Assembly (NCBI GenBank): GCA_003153435.1
Contig: PLYR01000020.1
Location: 1-64,000 of the forward strand
Direction of reading: 5' to 3'
Origin: Bacteroidota bacterium
GTDB taxonomy: Bacteria; Bacteroidota; Bacteroidia; Palsa-965
Length of the DNA: 64,000 nucleotides
Shown: piece by piece, positions 8,182-17,233 of the stretch
Position numbering within the stretch: position 1 is the first letter of the stretch
Layout: each line of letters starts with the position of its first letter
Notes under the pieces: model-generated
The model's database searches: none
Told to the model about the DNA's origin: nothing
What the model saw: the letters and a program-made list of their open reading frames with translations, nothing else
Position numbers and translations under genes: made by a program

Positions 8182-11100
8182 TTAATGATGTGCACCTCCT
8201 CCAAAAGAACTGTATTGAATATTGAGAGTTCTGACGGCAGTTCCATAAGTGTTTACAATTTTAATCTCAATCGTATTCATGCCCGGGTTCAGATTAGGTT
8301 TGAAAGTAAGTGTGTGGGTACCATCTGAATATCCGGTACCGAAATTGAACGGTGCACCATTTACCTTCACGGTGATATCTCCCTGTGCCACTGTTCCGCC
8401 CATGGAACAGGTTACCTGCGGATTTGGCAAAGAAGCAAGCGCCGGAGCTCCTGTTGGACTTAAAACAAGGATTGAAGGCACCATAGAGGCACCATAACCT
8501 TGTGTATGTGTCCCGGTTCCGGTTCCATTGCCTCCCCCACCGGTCATTGGACTGCTCAGCATCAGAGTAGTGGATTTGGTATCAGATCCGCTTGCATTTG
8601 TAGCTGTGATTACAAAATTATTCTGGCCTAAGATCAGTCCATCATGAATCAGGAGCACATGAGAGTTAGGATCGTAAGTAAATGCAACGGATACAGAATT
8701 CCTTGTCACATTGATCCCGTTACTTGCAGTTACATTCTGCACAGTTGCAGTTACCCCATCGGTAGCTACAACGGTAGTATATGGATTAGAGGTTGGAGCT
8801 GTAATGGTTACTATGGGTCTTGGAGGAGGAGGTGGTATGTTTGTAAACTCCACATTCACTGATTTACTATCGCTACCTCCTGCATTCGTCGCGGATACAA
8901 CAATCATATTACCACCATCATGCAAAGGAGCTGAGAAGCTCAATGCCTTCGTGGTCACATTGAAGTTGAAACCGGAAATATTAGTTCCATTCACAGTCAC
9001 CTTAATAGCAGATGCCTGGGCTACATTCTGTACAGTAGCGTTCACCGGCATCGGGGAATTATGAGTGGACCAGGGCTGAGAAGGAGGATTTGTGATGGTT
9101 ACAATTGGCTTAGGTATTGCTGGTGGGGTGTAAATCACAACCTGAGTAGCAGTAGTTGTTCCACTCGCATTGGTTGCAGCAATCGTGTAACTATTCACAT
9201 CTGGTGTTAGCACGGTTGAGAAAGAGAGTGTTCCATTTCCAGGATTGAAGACAAAATTCGGAATATCTCCTGCGGCGCTGGTCACCTTTACCTGACTCTG
9301 TAGGGATACATTTTCAACAATCGCATTGAGTGTAAAGGAACTCATCGCTGTATTGAAAGGGCTGGCAGAAGGGTTGCTAATAATTATTACTGGCTTAGGC
9401 AATACCGGAGCATTATAAATCACATCCATGGTTTTGGTATCCGTACCGGTAGAATTAGTACCACTCAGGATGAAATAGTTGTTACCCGGATTCAGGGGCG
9501 TATTAAAAGTCAGCTTACCGGAGACCGGGTCAAAGTTCATATTCGTGGAGGTTGCTCCATTGATCTGCAGGTGGATATTACGGACAGAATTTACATTTAC
9601 AACCTTTGCCTCCACAGAGACCGAATTAACAGTCGTAGTATATGGACTTGGAGAAGGCTGCAGGAAAGTCACGATTGGCCGTGGCAATCCAGCATCTCCG
9701 CTTCCTGGGACATATTTCACCGACATGTTTTTATTATCCGATCCGCCATCATTGGCTGCGAGAATATTAATAGAATTCATTCCCGGATTTAGAAGCGCAT
9801 TAAATGTGACCGTATGGGTGGAAAGAGAAAAACCGAATCCATACAGATTAACTCCATTCACAATTACCTGGATCTGGCTTGCCATAGTCACATTCATAAC
9901 TGTAGCTTTTATTGGAAGAGGGCTCATGGGTGAAATGAATGGATTATTCACCGGAACGACAAACGTAATTAAAGGAGGACTGACTACGATTGGCGTATAA
10001 ACAACTTCGAGGCTTTTTGTATCATATCCTCCGTTGTTGGTTGCAGTGATACGGATATCACTATTTCCCTGATTGAGATTCGATGTAAACTGAAGTGCCT
10101 TGCTTACCGGAGAATAAACAAAATTGTTTACGGGTATTCCGTTCATGGTCACCGTAATCTGCGATGCTGCAGTAACGTTGACAACCGTTGCATTGACTGT
10201 AAGACTGGAAACAGATGTTCCGTAAGGGTTTCCTATCGGGGAAATAATATTTACGATAGGTCGTGGCAGCATAGGCTGGGTATATTCTACAGTAAGCTGT
10301 TTCGAATCAGAACCTCCGGAGTTCGTCGCTGAAATCACAAAGGAAGTGTTGCCATTCGTGAGTGGCGCACTGAATTCGAGTATACGTGTAGAAAGATTAT
10401 AAACAAATGAATTCAGGTTACTTCCATTCATGCTTACCTTAATCTGATTCGGGAAATTCACATTGTCCACCCGGGCCCTGATGAGTATATAATCAGTAGA
10501 AGTGATGAATGGATTGTTGTGAGGAACCTGTATGGTGACCACTGGAGCAGGTACCGTAGGAGGAGTGTAAACGATATCCATCGATTTACTATCCGTTCCG
10601 GTAGCATTCGTTGCGCTGAGGTAGTAGTAATTATTTCCACCAACCAGCGCAGGGTTATAGTTAAATGTTCCACGATTCGGATCAAAACTGAAATCCAAAT
10701 GCCTTTGGCCATTTACAGTAAACAGGATCTGATTGGGATCAGTTACATTTTGAATCTGAGCAGAAAGCGTACCATTTGGTGAATTAGTAAGGAATGGAGT
10801 ATTACCTGGTATCGTGAATTGAACAACCGGAGGAGGAACAGAATAATAAACCGGGGTATAGATGACATTCAATCCTTTACTATCTGACCCACCGCGGTTT
10901 CCTGCCAGGATATAAACGTAGTTATTTCCAGGGCTGAGAGACATGGTAAACTGCATCAGATGTGAACCTGGATCGAATTGAAAATTAGAAGAACCGGCTC
11001 CGTTAATTTTCAACTGTAGTTCAGATACATTCCACACATTGTTGACGATGGCGGTTACCGCAACCATATTGGAAGATGTGTTGTAAGGGTTTTGCACCGG

Positions 11101-12399
11101 AGAGGTAATGGTGATGACCGGAGGAGCCTCCACAGGGGTGGTATGAATAATGGTATAATAGAAGTATTGGGTTTTGGAATCCGTCCCATAAGCGTTGGTA
11201 GCGGTGATCGTAATCGTATTGCTACCTTCGATTAAATAAAAATCACCATTAAACACTCCATCTGCGGTGTTGAAATGCCAGGAGTTGATAGGCATTCCAT
11301 TCACGGTTACCTGAACATCATTTGCATTTGGCACATTGTGAATTTGAGCAGTAACCATACCATCTCCCTGACTGGTTTGGAAAGGATTCGCTGTTGGATA
11401 GGTTATATAGATTGTTGGTCTTGCTCCGGACGGTGGCGGTGGAGGGGGCGGCGGAGGAGGATTTTTTATATGAGTATCTGTAGTTACATGCCCATCAGTT
11501 CCACCGGATGTATGAGTATGATGTTTTCCACCAAATCCGAATTTGATAAAGAAATCAGCATAATTATATCTGTTATGAGAAACCAGCGCGGCATTATTCT
11601 GAGTCCACTGCACACCATCAATTGGCACATTACCTGCAAATGTCACCTTATACTCTACCCCTATCTGGAAAAAGTTCTTTACCTGGTAACCCAGTCCTAT
11701 TCCCAGTGATGGCATAAAATGCCAAGTCGGTGTAGCGCTTCCATCAGCTGTCGTTTCATAATTATGATCCATCTTAGCACTCAGGGCATTCGCAATCTGA
11801 GTCTTGTTCATGGTGCCGGCCGTATCAATGCCTTTAAAGTTATAGGGTACGTTGTTAGCGTCTCTCATATCGAGGAAGGTTTGCGTTTGCACCATTCCTA
11901 CCCCACCAAAAAGATATGCCAGAGGTCCTGAACCCGTTCTTTTGTTAATCAGATTGGGTCCGGCGAGGATTTCAAGACTCAGTTCATGAAGGGTCATCAT
12001 ATAGTTATTGTACACAAAGCCACCACTCTTGACAAAGTTCAGGGTTGTATCAGTCCCCCCATTCAGAGCCTGATTGTTTTTAATCCCATAATTTCGGTTA
12101 TAATCCTGCCCATAGGTGGAAGCACTCAGGTATCGGAAACGCCAGCCCAGGAAAATTTTGCTATCGGTATAGGTGAGGTAATTCTTTCCCACCGTAAATC
12201 CTCCCCCGAAACCTGCATGATCAACAGGTACGTTGGAATTTTGCCAGGCTCCGCCCAGGTTTAACCCTATCCAAACCGGGTTCCTGAAATTGCTGGGATT
12301 ATTTGGGGTCTCTGTCGCAACGGTTTGGGCCTGGAACGAAGGAACCGAAAAGCCGATGAATAAAAATGCAAGACAAAATAGAGTAGTGATTTTCTTCAT
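8182..12399 (-). CDS. Large envelope protein: barrel-like head plus eleven Ig-like repeats
   Basis: A signal peptide (MKKITTLFCLAFLFIGFSVPSFQAQ) is followed by about 270 residues that look like an outer-membrane barrel, with aromatic-rich strands ending ADFFIKFGFGG. A His/Gly/Thr stretch and a run of ten prolines form a linker near residues 290-325. The rest is eleven repeats of about 95 residues sharing P-I-V-T-I..P..NPF-T, V.NV, V.VNG, L..G.N...I.ATN..GSD-K and Y-TP, a beta-sandwich (Ig/cadherin-like) pattern. It ends FGGGAHH with no T9SS sorting domain. A role in adhesion or envelope spacing is inferred only. It has its own terminator. Confidence 0.75.
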   Translation of the reverse strand: MKKITTLFCLAFLFIGFSVPSFQAQTVATETPNNPSNFRNPVWIGLNLGGAWQNSNVPVDHAGFGGGFTVGKNYLTYTDSKIFLGWRFRYLSASTYGQDYNRNYGIKNNQALNGGTDTTLNFVKSGGFVYNNYMMTLHELSLEILAGPNLINKRTGSGPLAYLFGGVGMVQTQTFLDMRDANNVPYNFKGIDTAGTMNKTQIANALSAKMDHNYETTADGSATPTWHFMPSLGIGLGYQVKNFFQIGVEYKVTFAGNVPIDGVQWTQNNAALVSHNRYNYADFFIKFGFGGKHHTHTSGGTDGHVTTDTHIKNPPPPPPPPPPSGARPTIYITYPTANPFQTSQGDGMVTAQIHNVPNANDVQVTVNGMPINSWHFNTADGVFNGDFYLIEGSNTITITATNAYGTDSKTQYFYYTIIHTTPVEAPPVITITSPVQNPYNTSSNMVAVTAIVNNVWNVSELQLKINGAGSSNFQFDPGSHLMQFTMSLSPGNNYVYILAGNRGGSDSKGLNVIYTPVYYSVPPPVVQFTIPGNTPFLTNSPNGTLSAQIQNVTDPNQILFTVNGQRHLDFSFDPNRGTFNYNPALVGGNNYYYLSATNATGTDSKSMDIVYTPPTVPAPVVTIQVPHNNPFITSTDYILIRARVDNVNFPNQIKVSMNGSNLNSFVYNLSTRILEFSAPLTNGNTSFVISATNSGGSDSKQLTVEYTQPMLPRPIVNIISPIGNPYGTSVSSLTVNATVVNVTAASQITVTMNGIPVNNFVYSPVSKALQFTSNLNQGNSDIRITATNNGGYDTKSLEVVYTPIVVSPPLITFVVPVNNPFISPMSPLPIKATVMNVTMASQIQVIVNGVNLYGFGFSLSTHTVTFNALLNPGMNSINILAANDGGSDNKNMSVKYVPGSGDAGLPRPIVTFLQPSPSPYTTTVNSVSVEAKVVNVNSVRNIHLQINGATSTNMNFDPVSGKLTFNTPLNPGNNYFILSGTNSTGTDTKTMDVIYNAPVLPKPVIIISNPSASPFNTAMSSFTLNAIVENVSLQSQVKVTSAAGDIPNFVFNPGNGTLSFSTVLTPDVNSYTIAATNASGTTTATQVVIYTPPAIPKPIVTITNPPSQPWSTHNSPMPVNATVQNVAQASAIKVTVNGTNISGFNFNVTTKALSFSAPLHDGGNMIVVSATNAGGSDSKSVNVEFTNIPPPPPRPIVTITAPTSNPYTTVVATDGVTATVQNVTASNGINVTRNSVSVAFTYDPNSHVLLIHDGLILGQNNFVITATNASGSDTKSTTLMLSSPMTGGGGNGTGTGTHTQGYGASMVPSILVLSPTGAPALASLPNPQVTCSMGGTVAQGDITVKVNGAPFNFGTGYSDGTHTLTFKPNLNPGMNTIEIKIVNTYGTAVRTLNIQYSSFGGGAHH
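8185..11424 (-). repeat. Eleven tandem Ig-like protein repeats (about 285 bp each)
   Basis: These are diverged protein-level repeats inside the 1405-residue gene. Each unit opens with a proline-rich step such as PPRPIVTI or PKPIVTI and closes with ATN..GSDSK followed by a Y-TP strand. Units 1-10 are similar. Unit 11 is more divergent and follows a Gly/Thr-rich spacer (GGGGNGTGTGTHTQG). Identity between units looks too low for active recombination, which suggests an old array. Confidence 0.75.
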
Positions 12400-12548
12400 A
12401 GTGGGATGTGTTTAATTCGCATTTACAGGAACCTTGCCACAAATGAAGGCAAATATTCAAACGACTGAAAATGTGAATGTTCTATTGGATTTTGTCCAAA
12501 TTTATTAAAAAAAGCGTATGGAAAAGGTTATTGAAGTATGAAAATCCA

Positions 12549-13913
12549 TTACATGATAGACATGGCAACTGTGAAATAGATCACGAGGCCAGTAACATCC
12601 ACCAACGTAGCTACAAAAGGGGCCGAGGAAACAGCTGGATCAGCTCCGCATTTTTTAAGGATGAGGGGGAGCATGGAACCGGAGAGCGTACCCCATAAGA
12701 CGACACCAATGAGAGAAAGGCCTACTATAAATGCTACTTGCATCCAATGCGCCCCATAGATATCACTAAAAAGGGTCCAGGTGGCAATCCTTATAAAACC
12801 AATAATACCAAGTACCGAACCCAGAAACAAACCCGAAAATACCTCCCTCTTCATTATTCTCCACCAGTCTCTCAGTGTGACTTCTCCAAGGGCCATAGCC
12901 CGGATAATGAGAGTACTAGCCTGGGAACCGGAGTTTCCCCCGCTGGAGATAATCAATGGAACGAACAAGGCCAGGACTACAGCTTTGGCAATTTCATCCT
13001 CAAAATATCCCATGGCGGTAGCCGTAAGCATCTCCCCGAGAAAGAGAATCACCAGCCACCCGGAACGTTTCTTCATGAGTTTAAGAAAAGGAATTTCCAT
13101 ATAAGGTTCATCCAGAACTTCCACACCACCTATTTTCTGAATATCCTCCGTTTCTTCTTTTTCAGCCAGACGGAGTACATCATCTATCGTAACGATACCA
13201 AGGAGAATACCCTCCTTATCAATGACCGGAAGGGCCACACGGTTATTTTTACGGAATTCATTAATTGCTTTCTCTTCATCATCTCCCACCTCCAGGTAGG
13301 TAAATCGTCCATCCATTATTTCAGAGACCCGCTTATCGGGCGATACCAGCAGAAATTCCCTGATTCTTACGTCATCAATAAGGACACCGTGATCATCCAC
13401 AACGTAGATGACATTGATTGTTTCCTTATCCTTTCCATGCTCCCGCACATAGTCGAGCACTTCTTGAACGCTCCAATTCTTTTTCACAGCGATATAGTCG
13501 GGCGTCATCATTCTTCCCACACTGTGATTAGGGTAACCCAAAAGGGAGAGTGTTATCGTACGTTCTTCTTCAGAAAGCAACTTAAGCAAGTGGTTGACAA
13601 TCTCTCCATGAAGCTCTGAAAGGAATTCCGTTCGGTCATCCGGTTGAATTTCATTGAGAATCTTCGCTGCATCCGCATGGGGAAGATCCCTGATTATTCT
13701 TTTTTGGGTACCGGGGTCCAGCACCTTGAAGGTTTTGATGAGAATACGCGGTGAAAGGGCATTAAATACAACAGCTTTCTCTGCGTCATCCAACTGATCA
13801 ATCAGTTCCACTACTTCGGGAGACAGCCAATCGTCCAATGCTTCCTTTAATTCTCCGTACCTTCCTTGTTCAACAATTTCATGAACCTGGGCTTTATTCA
13901 GTTCTCTTTTCAT
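12549..13913 (-). CDS. mgtE: Magnesium transporter MgtE
   Basis: MgtE is a dimeric Mg2+ channel gated by intracellular Mg2+. The order matches the family: N-terminal helical superfamily domain (about residues 1-130, with FLSELHGEIVNHLLKLL), two CBS domains (about 135-255, with VGRMMTPDYIAVKKNWS and RVALPVIDKEGILLGIVTIDDVLR), a linking helix, and five membrane helices (about 285-454). The conserved pore segments SSGGNSGSQAST and VATLVDVTGLVIYF are present, including the pore aspartate. Length (454) is normal. It is divergent from the CDF exporter gene. No Mg2+ riboswitch could be recognised in the 100-base gap. Confidence 0.95.
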   Translation of the reverse strand: MKRELNKAQVHEIVEQGRYGELKEALDDWLSPEVVELIDQLDDAEKAVVFNALSPRILIKTFKVLDPGTQKRIIRDLPHADAAKILNEIQPDDRTEFLSELHGEIVNHLLKLLSEEERTITLSLLGYPNHSVGRMMTPDYIAVKKNWSVQEVLDYVREHGKDKETINVIYVVDDHGVLIDDVRIREFLLVSPDKRVSEIMDGRFTYLEVGDDEEKAINEFRKNNRVALPVIDKEGILLGIVTIDDVLRLAEKEETEDIQKIGGVEVLDEPYMEIPFLKLMKKRSGWLVILFLGEMLTATAMGYFEDEIAKAVVLALFVPLIISSGGNSGSQASTLIIRAMALGEVTLRDWWRIMKREVFSGLFLGSVLGIIGFIRIATWTLFSDIYGAHWMQVAFIVGLSLIGVVLWGTLSGSMLPLILKKCGADPAVSSAPFVATLVDVTGLVIYFTVAMSIM

Positions 13914-14014
13914 AATATCCAGTAAAAGGTTGAAGGTCCTAAAAGTACTTAAATCAACGGTAATTTCACCGAGTCGAACAAAATCAGGATATTTGCAGAC
14001 TGTCAGATCTCAGT

Positions 14015-15007
14015 ATGCCCGAAAATAAATCTCATACACATTCCCACGATCATGCTCATTCCCATGACCATCATGAAGAGCACGATCATGGACACGATCA
14101 CGGGCATGGCCATCATCATCATCACGGTGAGTTGCCTAAGAACATAACGAGGGCTTTTATCATCGGGATCATTTTGAATTCAACTTTTGTGGTGATTGAA
14201 GTGTTTACTGGATTCTTCACTCATTCACTGGCCTTATTAACCGATGCAGGTCATAATCTGAGTGATGTTGCCAGCCTTGCTCTTGCATTGCTTGCTACCC
14301 GCATGGCACTTAAAAAGGCTTCGACTGAATATACTTTCGGCTTCAAACAAAGTACCGTTCTCGTGGCGCTGCTCAATGCCGGCATTCTGTTGCTCGCTAT
14401 GGGAGCTATAGTCTGGGAGGCCATACAGCGTCTCATGGAAGCATCTTCTCCGGAGATTCAAAGCAAACCGGTAATTTGGGTTGCGGCTGCCGGAATCGTA
14501 ATCAATTCCGTTATTGCCCTTTTCTTTATGAAAGATAAAGACAAGGACCTGAATATGAAAGGTGCTTATCTGCATATGGCAAGCGATGCCCTGGTTTCCC
14601 TGGGTGTTGTCATCGGAAACGTGGTTATGTTATTCACACACTGGTATTGGCTGGATGCAGGCCTTAGTCTTGTTATTGTAGTGGTGATCGTTTATGGTAC
14701 ATGGGACTTGCTGAGAGAATCCCTGCGACTTTCATTAAATGGAGTTCCCCGAAATGTGGATATGAAAAAACTCCATTCATTCTTATCAGCCCGTAAAGGC
14801 ATCACCGAAATCCACGACCTGCATGTCTGGGCCATGAGCACAACGGAGAATGCATTAACCGTTCACCTGGTTATTCCGGAAGGCGTTACAGATGATCATT
14901 TCTACGAAGAAATCCAGGAAGAGCTGGAACATCACTACCACATCAGCCATTCCACCATTCAGGTGGAGAGCGGCAATAACAAATTCCACTGCGAGCAGAA
15001 ATGCTGA
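14015..15007 (+). CDS. Cation diffusion facilitator (zinc-type) exporter
   Basis: This is an inner-membrane metal/proton antiporter. The N-terminus (residues 6-38) is dominated by histidine, a flexible metal-binding leader. Six membrane helices follow. The transport site is of the HD-HD type: His80/Asp84 in TDAGHNLSD and His187/Asp191 in LHMASDALVSLG, which in the family usually goes with Zn2+ or Co2+. The C-terminal cytoplasmic dimerisation domain (about 245-330, IHDLHVWAMSTTENALTVHL) is intact and ends with a metal-ligand-like HCEQKC. Length (330) is normal for CzcD/ZitB-type proteins. It is divergent from mgtE, so two metal transporters share one upstream region. Confidence 0.93.
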   Translation: MPENKSHTHSHDHAHSHDHHEEHDHGHDHGHGHHHHHGELPKNITRAFIIGIILNSTFVVIEVFTGFFTHSLALLTDAGHNLSDVASLALALLATRMALKKASTEYTFGFKQSTVLVALLNAGILLLAMGAIVWEAIQRLMEASSPEIQSKPVIWVAAAGIVINSVIALFFMKDKDKDLNMKGAYLHMASDALVSLGVVIGNVVMLFTHWYWLDAGLSLVIVVVIVYGTWDLLRESLRLSLNGVPRNVDMKKLHSFLSARKGITEIHDLHVWAMSTTENALTVHLVIPEGVTDDHFYEEIQEELEHHYHISHSTIQVESGNNKFHCEQKC

Positions 15008-15180
15008 TCTGTATTTAAACGGAGGAGCTAGACCTGGCATCCGTCTTAACGCGTATTTAATCGTGAATTAGCATAATTATCACACTCCAATTTCTTTTTT
15101 GCTGTTTCCGTGCGTACATTTGTATTGTATATAGTTCATTATTTATAATGTTTTATATATATAATAATTAAAACATTAAC

Positions 15181-15360
15181 ATGAACAAGCAAGGCTTTGT
15201 TCGAACAAAGACAAAAATGGAAAACCACACTGTATTATATAGCATTTTAGGAATAGCCGCGATTATTCTATTCGTTGCAGGCCTGACCTTCTATGAGGAT
15301 GGAAAAAAATGGTTTCGACTTCATTTACTAAGGAGAAGGCGAAAACAAAAGTATCTTTAG
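15181..15360 (+). CDS. Small single-pass membrane protein (59 residues), not in ORF track
   Basis: ATG at 15181 to TAG at 15358-15360 encodes 59 residues: a short basic N-terminus, one clear membrane helix (YSILGIAAIILFVAGLTFY) and a strongly basic tail (RRRRKQKYL), predicting an N-out/C-in small membrane protein. A second ATG at 15217 would give 47 residues. TTTG at 15119-15122 with TATTTATA at 15140-15147 could be an imperfect promoter. The ORF fills most of the 422-base gap between the CDF and CBM9-like genes. Function is unknown, and chance cannot be excluded at this length. Confidence 0.45.
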   Translation: MNKQGFVRTKTKMENHTVLYSILGIAAIILFVAGLTFYEDGKKWFRLHLLRRRRKQKYL

Positions 15361-15384
15361 GTCACATTCTTTTAAGGGTCCTGA

Positions 15385-15413
15385 TTGCGGTTAACTATTT
15401 CCAAATATCTTTG
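15385..15413 (+). promoter_or_regulatory. Candidate promoter TTG-N18-TATCTTTG
   Basis: The -7 box TATCTTTG (15406-15413) is an exact consensus match, and a TTG at 15385-15387 lies 18 bases upstream, near the usual spacing. It is 16 bases before the ATG at 15430 and should drive the CBM9-like lipoprotein gene. Confidence 0.55.
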
Positions 15414-15429
15414 CGGGAAATAAACCCTG

Positions 15430-16290
15430 ATGATCCGAATAAAGCCATTCCTGAGTAAGAACTGTATTGTTTACACCAGAGGAAGAATTGTAATTCAATT
15501 ATTCCTTTGTATGCTGTGTACTTCCTGCTCCGGGCCGGTTTACAACAGTTTATGGCAAAAAAGCCCTGTTAAAGCAGATGGCATTCCAAATGAGTGGAGT
15601 AAACCGCTTAAACATTACGATACAAACACTAAAATTCAGTATACCTTTTCCAACGACTGGCAGAACATGTACATCTGTATCCGTGCTACAGATGATATCA
15701 CTCAGAAAAAAATCCTCCGGGGAGGAATGGTCGTCTGGATTGATACGACTGGAAAGAATAAGGAAAGGACCAGCATAACCTACCCTCTCCCCGATCTAAC
15801 TACCAAATCAGAACCGGAGAATGAACGATCCAATCAGGATGGGGACTCCTACCGCCCTAAACGGAAGTTTCACAACGATCATAATGAGATGCAGCTGAAT
15901 GGATTTAAGCCTCCGGTGGGTGGCCTTGTACCCCTTCAGAATGTGGATGGAATTTATGTAAACCTGAATGTCGACAGTCTCGACATCCTTACCTATGAAG
16001 CCGTGATTCCATTTCGCACTTTTTACCGTGATTCCCTGCAGATGAGCGACAGCTCCAGGGTGATGAGCTTCAAGATTGTCATCAATGGCCTCCCTTCCGG
16101 AAAAAAAGCCGATCAGGGTGCTGATAACAGTGCGGCAAGCAGCATGGGGAGCAACACTATGGGAGGCGGTGGAAGACCAGGAGGAGGAGGATCACGAGGA
16201 GGTAAAGGAGGGGGAACAGGTCCGGTAAACCCTCTTTATGAAAGCCATTCAGTGAAATCCCAAATCAAACTCTCCATAAAGAATAAATGA
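15430..16290 (+). CDS. Putative lipoprotein with CBM9/DOMON-like domain and Gly-rich tail
   Basis: The N-terminus (IQLFLCMLCTSCSGP) looks like a lipoprotein signal with Cys near residue 33. The following part, KADGIPNEWSKPLKHYDTNTKIQYTFSNDWQNMYICIRATDD, has the pattern of family 9 carbohydrate-binding or DOMON-like sandwiches (a 'how much of the sugar or haem partner' domain type). From about residue 230 the chain is mainly Gly, Ser and Arg (MGGGGRPGGGGSRGGKGGG) before a final beta strand. No catalytic residues are visible. It precedes the LolA-like gene on the same strand by 73 bases. The start is fixed by the promoter box just upstream. Confidence 0.6.
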   Translation: MIRIKPFLSKNCIVYTRGRIVIQLFLCMLCTSCSGPVYNSLWQKSPVKADGIPNEWSKPLKHYDTNTKIQYTFSNDWQNMYICIRATDDITQKKILRGGMVVWIDTTGKNKERTSITYPLPDLTTKSEPENERSNQDGDSYRPKRKFHNDHNEMQLNGFKPPVGGLVPLQNVDGIYVNLNVDSLDILTYEAVIPFRTFYRDSLQMSDSSRVMSFKIVINGLPSGKKADQGADNSAASSMGSNTMGGGGRPGGGGSRGGKGGGTGPVNPLYESHSVKSQIKLSIKNK

Positions 16291-16363
16291 ACGGTCTCAT
16301 AAACTGACAGACGGTCGGGCATTTTGCAATTAATCGATTACATTTATAAAAAAATAAAAGACC

Positions 16364-17170
16364 ATGATAAAATTTATCTCCTTTACGCTGCTCATCCTCA
16401 CTGCCACTTTGGCCCCGGCTCAAACAGTCACTGAAATCATTGACAAACATGTCAAAGCTCTCGGAGGAAAAGAAAAGCTTAACGCACTCAAGAGCCTAAA
16501 AATGACAGGAAAAGTAATGGCTCAGGGAATGGAAATTCCACTGATCCTATTTTTGAAGGCGCCAAACTCTATGCGCACTGAATCTTCAATTCAAGGAATG
16601 ACAATGATCAGTGCCTATGATTCCAAATCCAAGACCGGTTGGTATACCAATCCGATGAGTGGTGATAAAACAGCTCAGAAAATGAATCAGGAACAGACCA
16701 CAGATATGGAAGAAATCGGAGACCTCCTGGTGGGACCACTTACTAATTATAAAGAAAAGGGGGCTACCGTTGAACTGATCGGCAAAGAAGACATGGAAGG
16801 CACTGAAGTATTCAAGCTGATGATGACAAAAAAGAACAAAAATGTAGTTTACTACTACCTTGAAACATCTACATTTCTGATCCTGAAAGAGAGCACCAAG
16901 ACTAAATTCGAAGACAAAGAAATTGAATCTGACACTTACTACAGCAACTTTAAAACCATTAACGGAATTACACTAGCCTGTACCACTGAACAGAAATCAG
17001 GAGGGCAGCTGGAAGAGCAGACTACCGCTGACAAAATAGAATTTGATGTTCCAATGGAAGATTCCCTCTTTACCCTCCCTCCTGCTGACACTAAGGATGC
17101 AAAGAAGGATGATACAAAAGATCCTAAGAAAGACGATACAAAAGACACCAAGAAACCAGGCGGAAAATAG
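16364..17170 (+). CDS. LolA-like outer-membrane lipoprotein-sorting domain protein
   Basis: A signal peptide (MIKFISFTLLILTATLAPAQ) precedes a region typical of Bacteroidota LolA-fold proteins: TEIIDKHVKALGGKEKLNALKSLKMTGKV at the start, then alternating strands and a late YYSNFKTINGITLACTTEQ segment. The LolA fold carries lipids or acyl chains in a half-barrel, so a periplasmic lipid- or lipoprotein-handling role is inferred; true LolA is usually shorter. The last 30 residues are a low-complexity tail of repeated KDDTKDPK units. A strong terminator follows 7 bases after the stop. Confidence 0.7.
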   Translation: MIKFISFTLLILTATLAPAQTVTEIIDKHVKALGGKEKLNALKSLKMTGKVMAQGMEIPLILFLKAPNSMRTESSIQGMTMISAYDSKSKTGWYTNPMSGDKTAQKMNQEQTTDMEEIGDLLVGPLTNYKEKGATVELIGKEDMEGTEVFKLMMTKKNKNVVYYYLETSTFLILKESTKTKFEDKEIESDTYYSNFKTINGITLACTTEQKSGGQLEEQTTADKIEFDVPMEDSLFTLPPADTKDAKKDDTKDPKKDDTKDTKKPGGK

Positions 17171-17177
17171 TATTCGG

Positions 17178-17206
17178 AGAGCCCTCCTTCCAGGGGGCTC
17201 TTTTTT
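17178..17206 (+). terminator. Intrinsic terminator after LolA-like gene
   Basis: The stem AGAGCCC/GGGCTCT has a short pyrimidine-rich loop and is directly followed by a run of Ts, starting 7 bases after the stop codon. It is a classic rho-independent terminator and separates this gene from the BNR protein. Confidence 0.85.
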
Positions 17207-17233
17207 CAATCACTTTTCACATATACCTTATCT

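Noticed and set aside
12738-13619. Plus-strand ORF of 293 residues
   Set aside because: It is opposite mgtE, whose domains are complete.
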